Assembly (NCBI RefSeq): GCF_023218175.1
Contig: NZ_JALPTH010000029.1
Span: 1 to 64,000 of the forward strand
Source of the DNA: Streptomyces lichenis
Lineage (GTDB): Bacteria > Actinomycetota > Actinomycetes > Streptomycetales > Streptomycetaceae
Reading direction: 5' to 3'
DNA length: 64,000 nt
The translations under genes and the position numbers were made by a program. Positions 45,674 through 52,168 of this stretch are shown piece by piece. Below the pieces are notes generated by a model. That model made no database searches, was not told the origin of the DNA, and saw only the letters and a list, made by a program, of their open reading frames with translations. Positions within the stretch are counted from its first letter, which is position 1. Each line of letters starts with the position of its first letter.

Positions 45674-46140
45674 ACCGCGCACGGTAGGGCGGTAGACGGG
45701 GCACGCCAAGGGTGAGGTACCGACTCGCCCTCGATACAAGGGATCTCCCGGATGGTCGTGCGGGGGCGCGGGCGCACCGCACGACCACCCGGGCCGCGTA
45801 CCGCCGACGGCGCGGCGCACCGCACGACCGCCCGGGCCGCGTACCGCCGTCAGCCATGGGCCCGGCGACTCCGGCTGGTCCACCGGGCGACCGGTTCGCC
45901 CACCCCGCGACCGGACCCGTCGCCGCACCGGCGGCCGACGCAAGGGATCCACCGGATACCGCGACGGCGCCCGGCCCGAGACGCTGGCGGCCTTCCCCCT
46001 CGCATCCCGTCCGGCACACCCGGTGAGCCTCGGGCCGGGCGTCCCCACGGGGGGGGAAGCGTGCGCATCCGCCGGTGGCGCCCGTCACCGCGCTCGGGCC
46101 GGTCCGGCCGGCCCGTACCCCCCTTTCGAGAGGACCCCCC
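45674..46140. promoter_or_regulatory. Control region between LAL regulator and protease, with repeats
   Basis: A 467-base gap without a convincing gene. It contains a 36-base direct repeat and an inverted repeat that can pair with either copy (45754-45849). Promoters for both divergent genes should lie here. Confidence 0.5.
45754..45849. repeat. Direct repeat (36 bp x2) with alternative inverted-repeat pairing
   Basis: Bases 45771-45806 and 45814-45849 match at 35 of 36 positions. An upstream arm GGTCGTGCGG (45754-45763) is the exact complement of CCGCACGACC, which occurs in both copies (45777 and 45820). Two alternative hairpins are thus possible. Could be operators for the LAL protein. Confidence 0.6.
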
Positions 46141-47358
46141 ATGTCCCCCGCGACAGCACGCCCGTTCACCGCCGCTCTGCTGGCCGCCGCCTCGGTGGCC
46201 GCGCTGACCGCCGTCTCCGCCCACGCCGCCCCGCCGCCCGCGCCGCGGGACCCGGCCCCGTCGGTGCCCGCCGATGTCCAGGCGGCCATGGCCCGCGACC
46301 TCGGCCTCACCGCCGACGGCGTCCGCGAGCGCGTCGCGGCCGAGCAGCGGGCGGAACGCGCCGCCGAGGCCGTCCGCGCCGCGGTCGGCGACCGGGTCAC
46401 CGCGCTGTGGTTCGACGCCGCCGACGGCCGGCTGCACGCCGCCGTACGCGGGGCGGCCGACGCGGCCGCCGTCGAGCGGTCCGGGGCCGTGGCCCACCGG
46501 GCGCGGCTCAGCGCGGCCCGGCTCGACGCCGCGACGGCCGCCGTCGGCCGGCAGGCCCACGGGGTGGCCGGGGTCACCTCCTGGGGGCCCGCCGCCTCGG
46601 GTGACCGCGTCGAGCTGACCGTCGACCCGGCCCGGGCCACCGCCGCGACCGCCGCCCTGCGTCAGCGGCTCGCCGCCGAACTGGGCGATCTGGTGCGGGT
46701 GGTGGAGGTGTCGGACACCCCGCGCCAGCAGGGCGGCGATGTGGTCGGCGGGCAGAAGTGGGTGCCGAGTGGGGAGGGCGCCTGCTCGATCGGCTTCCCG
46801 GTCACCCGCTCCGGCGGCGGCCGGGCCTTCCTGACCGCCGGGCACTGCACCGACAACGTCAACCAGGCCGCCTACGGCAAGGACGGCAGCCGCCTCGGCA
46901 CCTCGAACCGCGGCGGCACCGGCAGCGTCAACTCCGGTGAGGGGGACTTCGGCATCGTGGAGGTCGACCAGTCCGCCTGGCGGCTGGTGCCGACGGTGGC
47001 CGGCTGGGGCCAGGGCGACATCGCGGTGACCGGCTCGGCCGAGGCCGTGGTCGGCACCTCGATCTGCCGCTCCGGGCAGACCACCGGTCTGCGCTGCGGC
47101 CAGGTGACCCGGGTCAACCAGACCGTGGACTACGGCTCCGTGGTCATCGGCGGGCTCTCCTACTCCAACGCCTGTTCCGCGGGCGGCGACTCCGGCGGCA
47201 GCTATGTCACGGCCTCCGGCGGCAAGGCGGTCGGCCTGCACTCCGGCGGCGGCAGCGCCACCTGCTCCAGCGGCAGCGGGCAGAAGTACACCATCTTCCA
47301 GCCCGTCAACGAGGCGCTGCGCAAGTTCGGCACCAGCCTGGTGACCTCGCCGCGCTGA
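46141..47358 (+). CDS. Secreted S1-family serine protease (alpha-lytic/streptogrisin type)
   Basis: A 405-residue preproprotein; ATG 46141 has GAGAGGA 7 bases upstream. Signal peptide 1-30 (cut near SAHAA-PP), prodomain about 31-200 of the alpha-lytic type, and mature chain from about VVGGQKW (201). The catalytic triad is His235 (FLTAGHC), Asp269 (GEGDFGIV) and Ser351 (GGDSGGS). Six cysteines in the mature part (ACSIG, GHC, SIC, LRC, NAC, ATC) fit three disulphides. Single protease domain without an extra binding module. It digests proteins outside the cell after self-cleavage of the prodomain. Confidence 0.92.
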   Translation: MSPATARPFTAALLAAASVAALTAVSAHAAPPPAPRDPAPSVPADVQAAMARDLGLTADGVRERVAAEQRAERAAEAVRAAVGDRVTALWFDAADGRLHAAVRGAADAAAVERSGAVAHRARLSAARLDAATAAVGRQAHGVAGVTSWGPAASGDRVELTVDPARATAATAALRQRLAAELGDLVRVVEVSDTPRQQGGDVVGGQKWVPSGEGACSIGFPVTRSGGGRAFLTAGHCTDNVNQAAYGKDGSRLGTSNRGGTGSVNSGEGDFGIVEVDQSAWRLVPTVAGWGQGDIAVTGSAEAVVGTSICRSGQTTGLRCGQVTRVNQTVDYGSVVIGGLSYSNACSAGGDSGGSYVTASGGKAVGLHSGGGSATCSSGSGQKYTIFQPVNEALRKFGTSLVTSPR

Positions 47359-47401
47359 CCCCCGCCCGGCGGAGAGGTCCCCCACGCGTACGGACGTACG
47401 G

Positions 47402-47455
47402 GCCCCCGTCCCGGCCGCATCGGTTAAAGACCGGGTAAAGCGGCGGGACGGGGGC
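47402..47455 (+). terminator. Large structured hairpin after the protease gene
   Basis: A perfect 12-bp outer stem (GCCCCCGTCCCG / CGGGACGGGGGC) is extended by CCGC/GCGG after a bulge, and the loop holds an inner CGGT-TAAAG-ACCG hairpin. It lies 43 bases after the stop, with an AT-rich loop unlike other terminators here. Confidence 0.6.
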
Positions 47456-47562
47456 GGGCGGCCGGACTCCCCCACTCCGCCATGACGCGCCGGACCCGGC
47501 AGGGCCACCGCACTCTGTGCCTCCCGGCGCGTCCCCGCCGCCGGTCAGAGAGGGACAGCCCC

Positions 47563-48795
47563 GTGTCCGACCCCACCCCCCACTCAGCCAGCCCCCACCC
47601 GGCCGCCTCCCGCTCGGCCGTCTCCGAGCAACCGCCGCCGCTCTCACCGAGGTTCGCCGCCGCCATGCGACGGGAGATCCCCAGCCTCCGCCAGGAGATC
47701 AGAGCCGACGTCCTGACCGCCTACCCGGAGTTCGCCCCCGTCTTCACCGGACCGCAGGCCTCGCACATCGACGTGGCCATCGAGCAGAGCCTGACCGCCT
47801 TCGTCGACCAGGTGGCCCGCCCCTCGCCTCCCTCACCGCTGCGCGACGAGATGTTCCGCGCCCTGGGCCGCACGGCCGCCGAACAGGGCTACTCCCTCAA
47901 CGCACTGCGCGGGACCTGCCGGATCGGGACCCGCCTCGCCCTGCACCGCGCCAAGAAGGTGAGCAGGCACTGCGACCTCTCGCCGCTGTTCATGCTCTCC
48001 TTCGCCGACACCCTCTTCGGCTATGTCAACCAGCTCGAAGGGCTGGCGATCGAGGGCTACATGGAGGGCAGCACCACCGTCGAGGACGACCAGGACGGGC
48101 TACGCCGCCGTCTGCTGCAACTCATCGCCTCGGGCACCACCGCACACACCTCGCTCGGCGAGCTCGCCGAGCGCACCGGCTGGCAACTGCCCGAGCAGGT
48201 CAGCCTGGTGGCGCTCTCGCCCGGAGCCCGCCCGGCGCGCACCGCGCTGGCCCCCGACGTCCTGGTCGACCTCACCGACCCGCAGCCCGCCCTGCTGCTG
48301 CCCGGCCCGCTCGACGCGGTACGCCGCGCGTCCCTGGAGCACGCCCTGTCCGGCACCCTGGCCGCCGTCGGCCCCACCGTCCCGCTGGCCACCGCCACCG
48401 ACTCGGCGCGCTGGGCCCGCCAGTGCCTGGCCCTGGCCGAGTCCGGGATCATCCGGGACGGCCCCGTCGTCCACTGCGAGAACCACCTCCTCACCCTCCT
48501 GCTGGCCACCGACCCCGCCCTCCTCGAACAGCTCGCCCGGCGCGAACTGGCCCCACTGGACGGCCAGCCGGCCACCCGCCGCGCCCGCCTCACCGAAACC
48601 CTCCGGGTCTGGCTCGCCACCCGCGGCACCGCCGCCCAGATCGGCGAAGTCCTCCACATCCACCCCCAGACCGTCCGCTACCGCATGCGCAACCTCGACG
48701 CCACCTTCGGCCCCCAACTCACCGACCCCGACCACTGCTTCGCCACCGAAGCCGCCTTACGCGCCCTCCACCTGCGCCGGACCGCGGCGCCCTGA
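47563..48795 (+). CDS. PucR/CdaR-type helix-turn-helix regulator, copy 2, with TTA codon
   Basis: A 410-residue protein from GTG 47563. The leader agagagggacagcccc matches that of copy 1 (agaaagggacagccc). All regions match copy 1: TYPEF/AYPEF-x-P-x-FTGPQAS, ALRGTCRIGTRLALHRAKKV, LSPLFMLSFADTLF, and the HTH AAQIGEVLHIHPQTVRYRMR, identical there. Codon 399 (48757-48759) is TTA, while copy 1 has CTG at that place. In Streptomyces TTA genes need the bldA tRNA, so this copy is probably made late in development. Targets unknown. Confidence 0.87.
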   Translation: MSDPTPHSASPHPAASRSAVSEQPPPLSPRFAAAMRREIPSLRQEIRADVLTAYPEFAPVFTGPQASHIDVAIEQSLTAFVDQVARPSPPSPLRDEMFRALGRTAAEQGYSLNALRGTCRIGTRLALHRAKKVSRHCDLSPLFMLSFADTLFGYVNQLEGLAIEGYMEGSTTVEDDQDGLRRRLLQLIASGTTAHTSLGELAERTGWQLPEQVSLVALSPGARPARTALAPDVLVDLTDPQPALLLPGPLDAVRRASLEHALSGTLAAVGPTVPLATATDSARWARQCLALAESGIIRDGPVVHCENHLLTLLLATDPALLEQLARRELAPLDGQPATRRARLTETLRVWLATRGTAAQIGEVLHIHPQTVRYRMRNLDATFGPQLTDPDHCFATEAALRALHLRRTAAP

Positions 48796-48811
48796 CCCAC
48801 GGTGCCTCCGG

Positions 48812-48846
48812 CCGGACGGCCCTGACCCCGGGTGAGGGCCGTCCGG
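48812..48846 (+). terminator. Hairpin after second PucR gene
   Basis: A perfect 12-bp stem (CCGGACGGCCCT / AGGGCCGTCCGG) with an 11-base loop lies 16 bases after the stop. Confidence 0.65.
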
Positions 48847-49015
48847 GCAGGACGGTGGGCCGGAAGGGCTGTACGGAAGGGCAGGATCGACGGGCCGGTG
48901 GAGTGCCCCGTGTGGCGGTACGGCTCCGGCACCGTAGATTTCCGGACAGCCCGTTCCCCGGACGGAGCGGCCCGGCAACCGCCGCGGGCCCAGTGGACCG
49001 AAGGACACGCCACCC

Positions 49016-49129
49016 ATGAGCATCACCGCCCGGCGCGGACGCGCCCTCACGGCCCGGCCCGTCACCGCGCGCGCCGCCCGCGTCAGCACGTCCTCGCAGA
49101 AGACCACCGCCCAGCCGGCCGGCCGGTGA
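49016..49129 (+). CDS. 37-residue basic mini-protein coupled to the rhomboid-like gene
   Basis: ATG 49016 has GAAGGA about 9 bases upstream and opens a 37-codon frame: MSITARRGRALTARPVTARA then ARVSTSSQKTTAQPAGR. Its stop shares GTGA with the start of the membrane protein. It is rich in Arg, Ala and Thr, with no acidic residue and no hydrophobic helix. It may be a real small protein or a leader whose translation feeds the next gene. Unrecognised; too short for the usual ORF size filters. Confidence 0.45.
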   Translation: MSITARRGRALTARPVTARAARVSTSSQKTTAQPAGR

Positions 49130-49857
49130 GCGGCCGCCGGGTGCTGGACGCCCTACGGAGCTACCCCAGGCGTTCGCCGGTCACCTTCGGCTATGTCTGC
49201 CTGCTGCTGCTCACCCACGCCTGGGTGCTGTACGGCCTGACGGCGGAGCGCGCCGACGAGCTGCTGCGCCAGGTCAGCACCAACCTGGACAACCTGGCCG
49301 ACCACCCGGTGTCCGCGGTGCTCGGCAGCGCGCTGTTCTTCGACGGCACACTGACCGATGTCACCTCGCTGTACTTCCCGGCCACCGTGATCACCCTGGG
49401 CCTCGGCGTCTGCTGCGCCCTGGCGTGGGCGGAGCGGCGATGGGGTCCGCTGCGGGCGTTCGGGGTGTTCCTGGCGGGGCACCTCGGCGCCACCCTGCTC
49501 ACCGCGACCGTGATCACCGTGGCCCTGCGGCAGGGCTGGTACGCCGACGACGTGCGCCGGGCGCTGGACTACGGCATCAGCTACGGCGCCCAGACCATGA
49601 TGGCCGCCGCCACCCTCGCGCTGCCGCGCCTGGCCCGGCTGCCCTGGGCGCTGTTCGTGGTGGCCTGGCCGTTCGGCGGGGCGGAGTGGGCCGGGCCGCT
49701 GCCCGACTTCACCACCGTGGGGCATGTGCTGGCGGCCGTACTCGGTCTGCTGCTCGTCCTGCCGCCCGTGGCCCGCCGCCTCGACCGGCGCCCGGCACCG
49801 GCCCCGGAGGGGCGCGACCCGGGCCCGCGTCCCCACGGGCGGTACGGAGCCCGCTGA
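49126..49857 (+). CDS. Rhomboid-like membrane protein
   Basis: A 243-residue protein from GTG 49126, with about six hydrophobic helices. FGVFLAGHLGATLLTAT resembles the second-helix HxxxN/G motif of rhomboids, GISYGAQTMMAAA gives the GxSxG-type serine, and VGHVLAAVLGLLLVL gives the late histidine. An intramembrane serine protease is possible, but the family called rhomboid-like in actinobacteria includes inactive members. A basic Pro-rich tail ends in the cytoplasm. It ends 17 bases before the YciO-type gene. Confidence 0.72.
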   Translation: MSGRRVLDALRSYPRRSPVTFGYVCLLLLTHAWVLYGLTAERADELLRQVSTNLDNLADHPVSAVLGSALFFDGTLTDVTSLYFPATVITLGLGVCCALAWAERRWGPLRAFGVFLAGHLGATLLTATVITVALRQGWYADDVRRALDYGISYGAQTMMAAATLALPRLARLPWALFVVAWPFGGAEWAGPLPDFTTVGHVLAAVLGLLLVLPPVARRLDRRPAPAPEGRDPGPRPHGRYGAR

Positions 49858-49874
49858 TCGCCTACGCTCGACGG

Positions 49875-50495
49875 ATGGCGAAGTACTTCGATGTGCACCC
49901 CGAGAACCCGCAGCGCCGGACCATCACCACCGTCGCCGAGAGCATCCGCTCCGGCGCGCTGATCGCGTATCCGACGGACTCCTGCTACGCGCTGGGCTGC
50001 GGCCTGAGCAACCGCGAGGGCCTGGCCCGGATCCGCTCCATCCGCAAGCTCGACGACCGGCACCACTTCACGCTGGTCTGCCGGGACTTCGCGCAGCTGG
50101 GGCAGCTGGTGCAGATCGACAACGACGTGTTCCGCGCCATCAAGGCGGCCACCCCCGGCAGCTACACCTTCATCCTGCCCGCCACCAAGGAGGTGCCGCG
50201 CCAGCTGCTGCACCCCAGGAAGCGGACGGTGGGCGTGCGCATCCCCGACCATGTGGTCACCCAGGCCCTGCTGGCGGAGCTGGGCGACCCGCTGGTCTCC
50301 AGCACCCTGCTGCTGCCCGACGAGGACGAGCCGCTGACCCAGGGCTGGGAGATCAAGGAGCGCCTGGACCACGAGGTCGACGCGGTGCTGGACTCCGGCG
50401 ACTGCGGCACGGAGCCGACCACCGTGGTCGACTTCTCCGGCGGCGAGGTCGAGATCGTCCGCCGCGGCGCGGGCGACCCGTCCCGCTTCGAGTGA
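49875..50495 (+). CDS. yciO: YciO-type Sua5/YrdC domain protein
   Basis: A 206-residue single-domain protein. IAYPTDSCYALGCGLSNREG, IRSIRKLDDRHHFTLVCRD, GSYTFILPATKEVPRQLL and VGVRIPDHVVTQALL follow E. coli YciO almost position by position. YrdC/Sua5 proteins make threonylcarbamoyl-AMP for tRNA t6A; YciO has the same fold but its activity is disputed. A main Sua5 gene would be expected elsewhere in the genome. It lies close behind the rhomboid-like gene and may share its transcript. Confidence 0.88.
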   Translation: MAKYFDVHPENPQRRTITTVAESIRSGALIAYPTDSCYALGCGLSNREGLARIRSIRKLDDRHHFTLVCRDFAQLGQLVQIDNDVFRAIKAATPGSYTFILPATKEVPRQLLHPRKRTVGVRIPDHVVTQALLAELGDPLVSSTLLLPDEDEPLTQGWEIKERLDHEVDAVLDSGDCGTEPTTVVDFSGGEVEIVRRGAGDPSRFE

Positions 50496-50526
50496 CCGGG
50501 TGACCGCATGACCGGGTGACCGCGAG

Positions 50527-50560
50527 CGCCCCTCGGGGCCCGCACGGGTGCCGAGGGGCG
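50527..50560. terminator. Bidirectional hairpin between yciO and DUF5954 genes
   Basis: A perfect 10-bp stem (CGCCCCTCGG / CCGAGGGGCG) whose 14-base loop can fold a CCCG-CA-CGGG inner hairpin. It separates two convergent genes. Just before it, TGACCGGGTGACCGC occurs twice in tandem, starting at the yciO stop. Confidence 0.65.
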
Positions 50561-50600
50561 GTGGCGCCGCATCGCCGGGGCCGGGCCGCCGGGGCCGGTC

Positions 50601-51674
50601 TCAGTGCTCCGGCAGGACGTTCCCGTCCTCGTCCATCGGCGGGTGCATCCGCATCGGCTCCTGGCCGTTGACGTCGGACGGGCGGGGGCCCTCGGGGCCG
50701 TCCGGGCCCCAGCGCAGCAGCCGGCGGGTGCGGGCGATCTGGTAGACGGTGTCCCCGACCTCCAGCCGGTTGACCCGGACCCCGGCCCGCAGCCGGTCGG
50801 CGGCCTCGGCGTAGACGGCCAGCTCCGCGGCGGCCGGGCTGTCGGCGGGCGGGTTGCGGGCGTTGGTCTTCGGATCGGTCTCGATCGGGATCAGGCCGCG
50901 GATCCGGGGCCAGGCCCAGAGCAGAGAGAACTCCAGCCCCCTGCGGGCGGCGTGCGCGGTGGCGTGCGAGCCGCCGGCCCCGCGCCATCCGCCGTCGGTG
51001 CGCTCCACCACGGAGAAGGTCGGCGGCAGCAGCAGGATGTCGGGGTGGGTGGTGACGGCCCGCGCGGAGTCGGCCAGCACCTCCTCGGGGAACCGCTCAC
51101 CGGTGTAGCGCAGATCATGCAGGCACAGCTGTTCCAGGGCCTGGGTCGGGGTGACCGGCGCGTCCGGATCCAGGACCAGGTCCTCGTCGATGGACGGCTC
51201 CGAGGCCTGGAGGCTCCAGTCGGGGGTGAGGGGCTCGGGGTCGGTGGGGCGCGGCGGCTCGATCCCGCCGGGCCCCGCACCCGCGTACTCCTCCGCGCGC
51301 AGGACCCGGTACCGGGTGTCCTCCACGGTGACCTCGTCCACGTAGTCGGCCTCCAGCCGGGCGACCGCCGCCAGCAGGGCGCGCCGCTCGGCCCGGTCCC
51401 GGGCCTCGTCCTTCGCCCGGAACCACAGCAGCGACTGGAGGCTGTCCCGCGCCACCTGGGGGCAGCCGGAGGTCACCGAGACCACCACCCGCCAGCGGAT
51501 CCCGTCCTCGGGCCCCTGCCTGGCGACCCCGAACAGCGGGCCGCGCACCATCAGCCCGTCGGCGGAGGTGGCGGCGTCGACCGCGTCGGCCTCGATGGCC
51601 GCCTCCACCGGCTCCACCGGCACCCGCACCACCAACGGCCGGGGCGCGCCCGGTCCTGCGTTCCCACGTTCCAT
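50601..51674 (-). CDS. DUF5954 family protein
   Basis: A 357-residue soluble protein, ATG 51674 (the ribosome site is weak). It has VRVPVEPVEAAIEADAVDAA, FGVARQGPEDGIRWRVVV, SGCPQVARDSLQSLLWFRAK and LEADYVDEVTVEDTRYRVLR, a pattern I recognise from DUF5954 proteins of Streptomyces. The C-terminal half has RRLLRWGPDGPEGPRPSD. No catalytic motif, signal or membrane segment is seen. Function unknown. Confidence 0.75.
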   Translation of the reverse strand: MERGNAGPGAPRPLVVRVPVEPVEAAIEADAVDAATSADGLMVRGPLFGVARQGPEDGIRWRVVVSVTSGCPQVARDSLQSLLWFRAKDEARDRAERRALLAAVARLEADYVDEVTVEDTRYRVLRAEEYAGAGPGGIEPPRPTDPEPLTPDWSLQASEPSIDEDLVLDPDAPVTPTQALEQLCLHDLRYTGERFPEEVLADSARAVTTHPDILLLPPTFSVVERTDGGWRGAGGSHATAHAARRGLEFSLLWAWPRIRGLIPIETDPKTNARNPPADSPAAAELAVYAEAADRLRAGVRVNRLEVGDTVYQIARTRRLLRWGPDGPEGPRPSDVNGQEPMRMHPPMDEDGNVLPEH

Positions 51675-52168
51675 GTCCTCATCGTGCCCACTGGCCCGGG
51701 CCGCCGTCGGCGGTTCCCGGAATTCGCCCCTCCACGGGGTGACGTCTTTTGCGGGCCGGTGCCGGCTTCGTCGGCGGCCGGGGCGGGGCGCCGGCACGGT
51801 CCGTGCCGGGATAGTTGGCCGGAAAGAGGCTGCCGAAGGCGGGTGGCCGGGCCGGTGGGCGGGTGTCCACGCCCCGGCCGACCGCGCCGGGGCGGGACGC
51901 GGGACGCCACCGAGCCGCTGTGCGACGGCGGGCACGGGCGGCGGCTCCCCTATCACAACTCCGCGTGCCGACCCATGGGTTCACGACGAAGTCGACCGTG
52001 AGGCGGACTGAGTGGTCAGAGCGATCTCCGCACCGGGCAGGCTGGCTAGCATGACTTCCTGTCCGGACGGAAGATCGCACGGCCGCCTGATGCCGGCCTT
52101 CCCGACCGCCGGTCGCCGCGCGGCGACCGTCCCGAACCGTCTGCTCTCACCGACCGAGGGGCCGCCGA
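51675..52168. promoter_or_regulatory. Divergent control region between DUF5954 and conservon
   Basis: This 494-base stretch has no gene. It contains a 20-bp perfect palindrome shortly before cvnA (52110-52129) and TAGCAT at about 52047 that could be a -10 element. No other structure is evident. Confidence 0.45.
52110..52129. promoter_or_regulatory. 20-bp perfect palindrome before cvnA
   Basis: CGGTCGCCGC joined directly to its complement, 39 bases before the cvnA start. With no loop it is more likely a protein-binding site than a terminator, although high GC raises chance matches. Confidence 0.4.

Noticed and set aside
42735..46640. 1301-codon minus-strand frame across the LAL regulator
   Set aside because: Arg/Pro/Gly-rich with no motif; the neighbouring frame has Walker and LuxR motifs.
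41609..48795. Composite transposon bounded by the two PucR genes
   Set aside because: No transposase, no terminal inverted repeats; the duplicated parts are ordinary regulator genes.
48832..49857. Rhomboid-like gene starting far upstream at 48832
   Set aside because: The added 98 codons are Arg/Gly-rich with no motif and run across the terminator after the PucR gene; GTG 49126 fits better.
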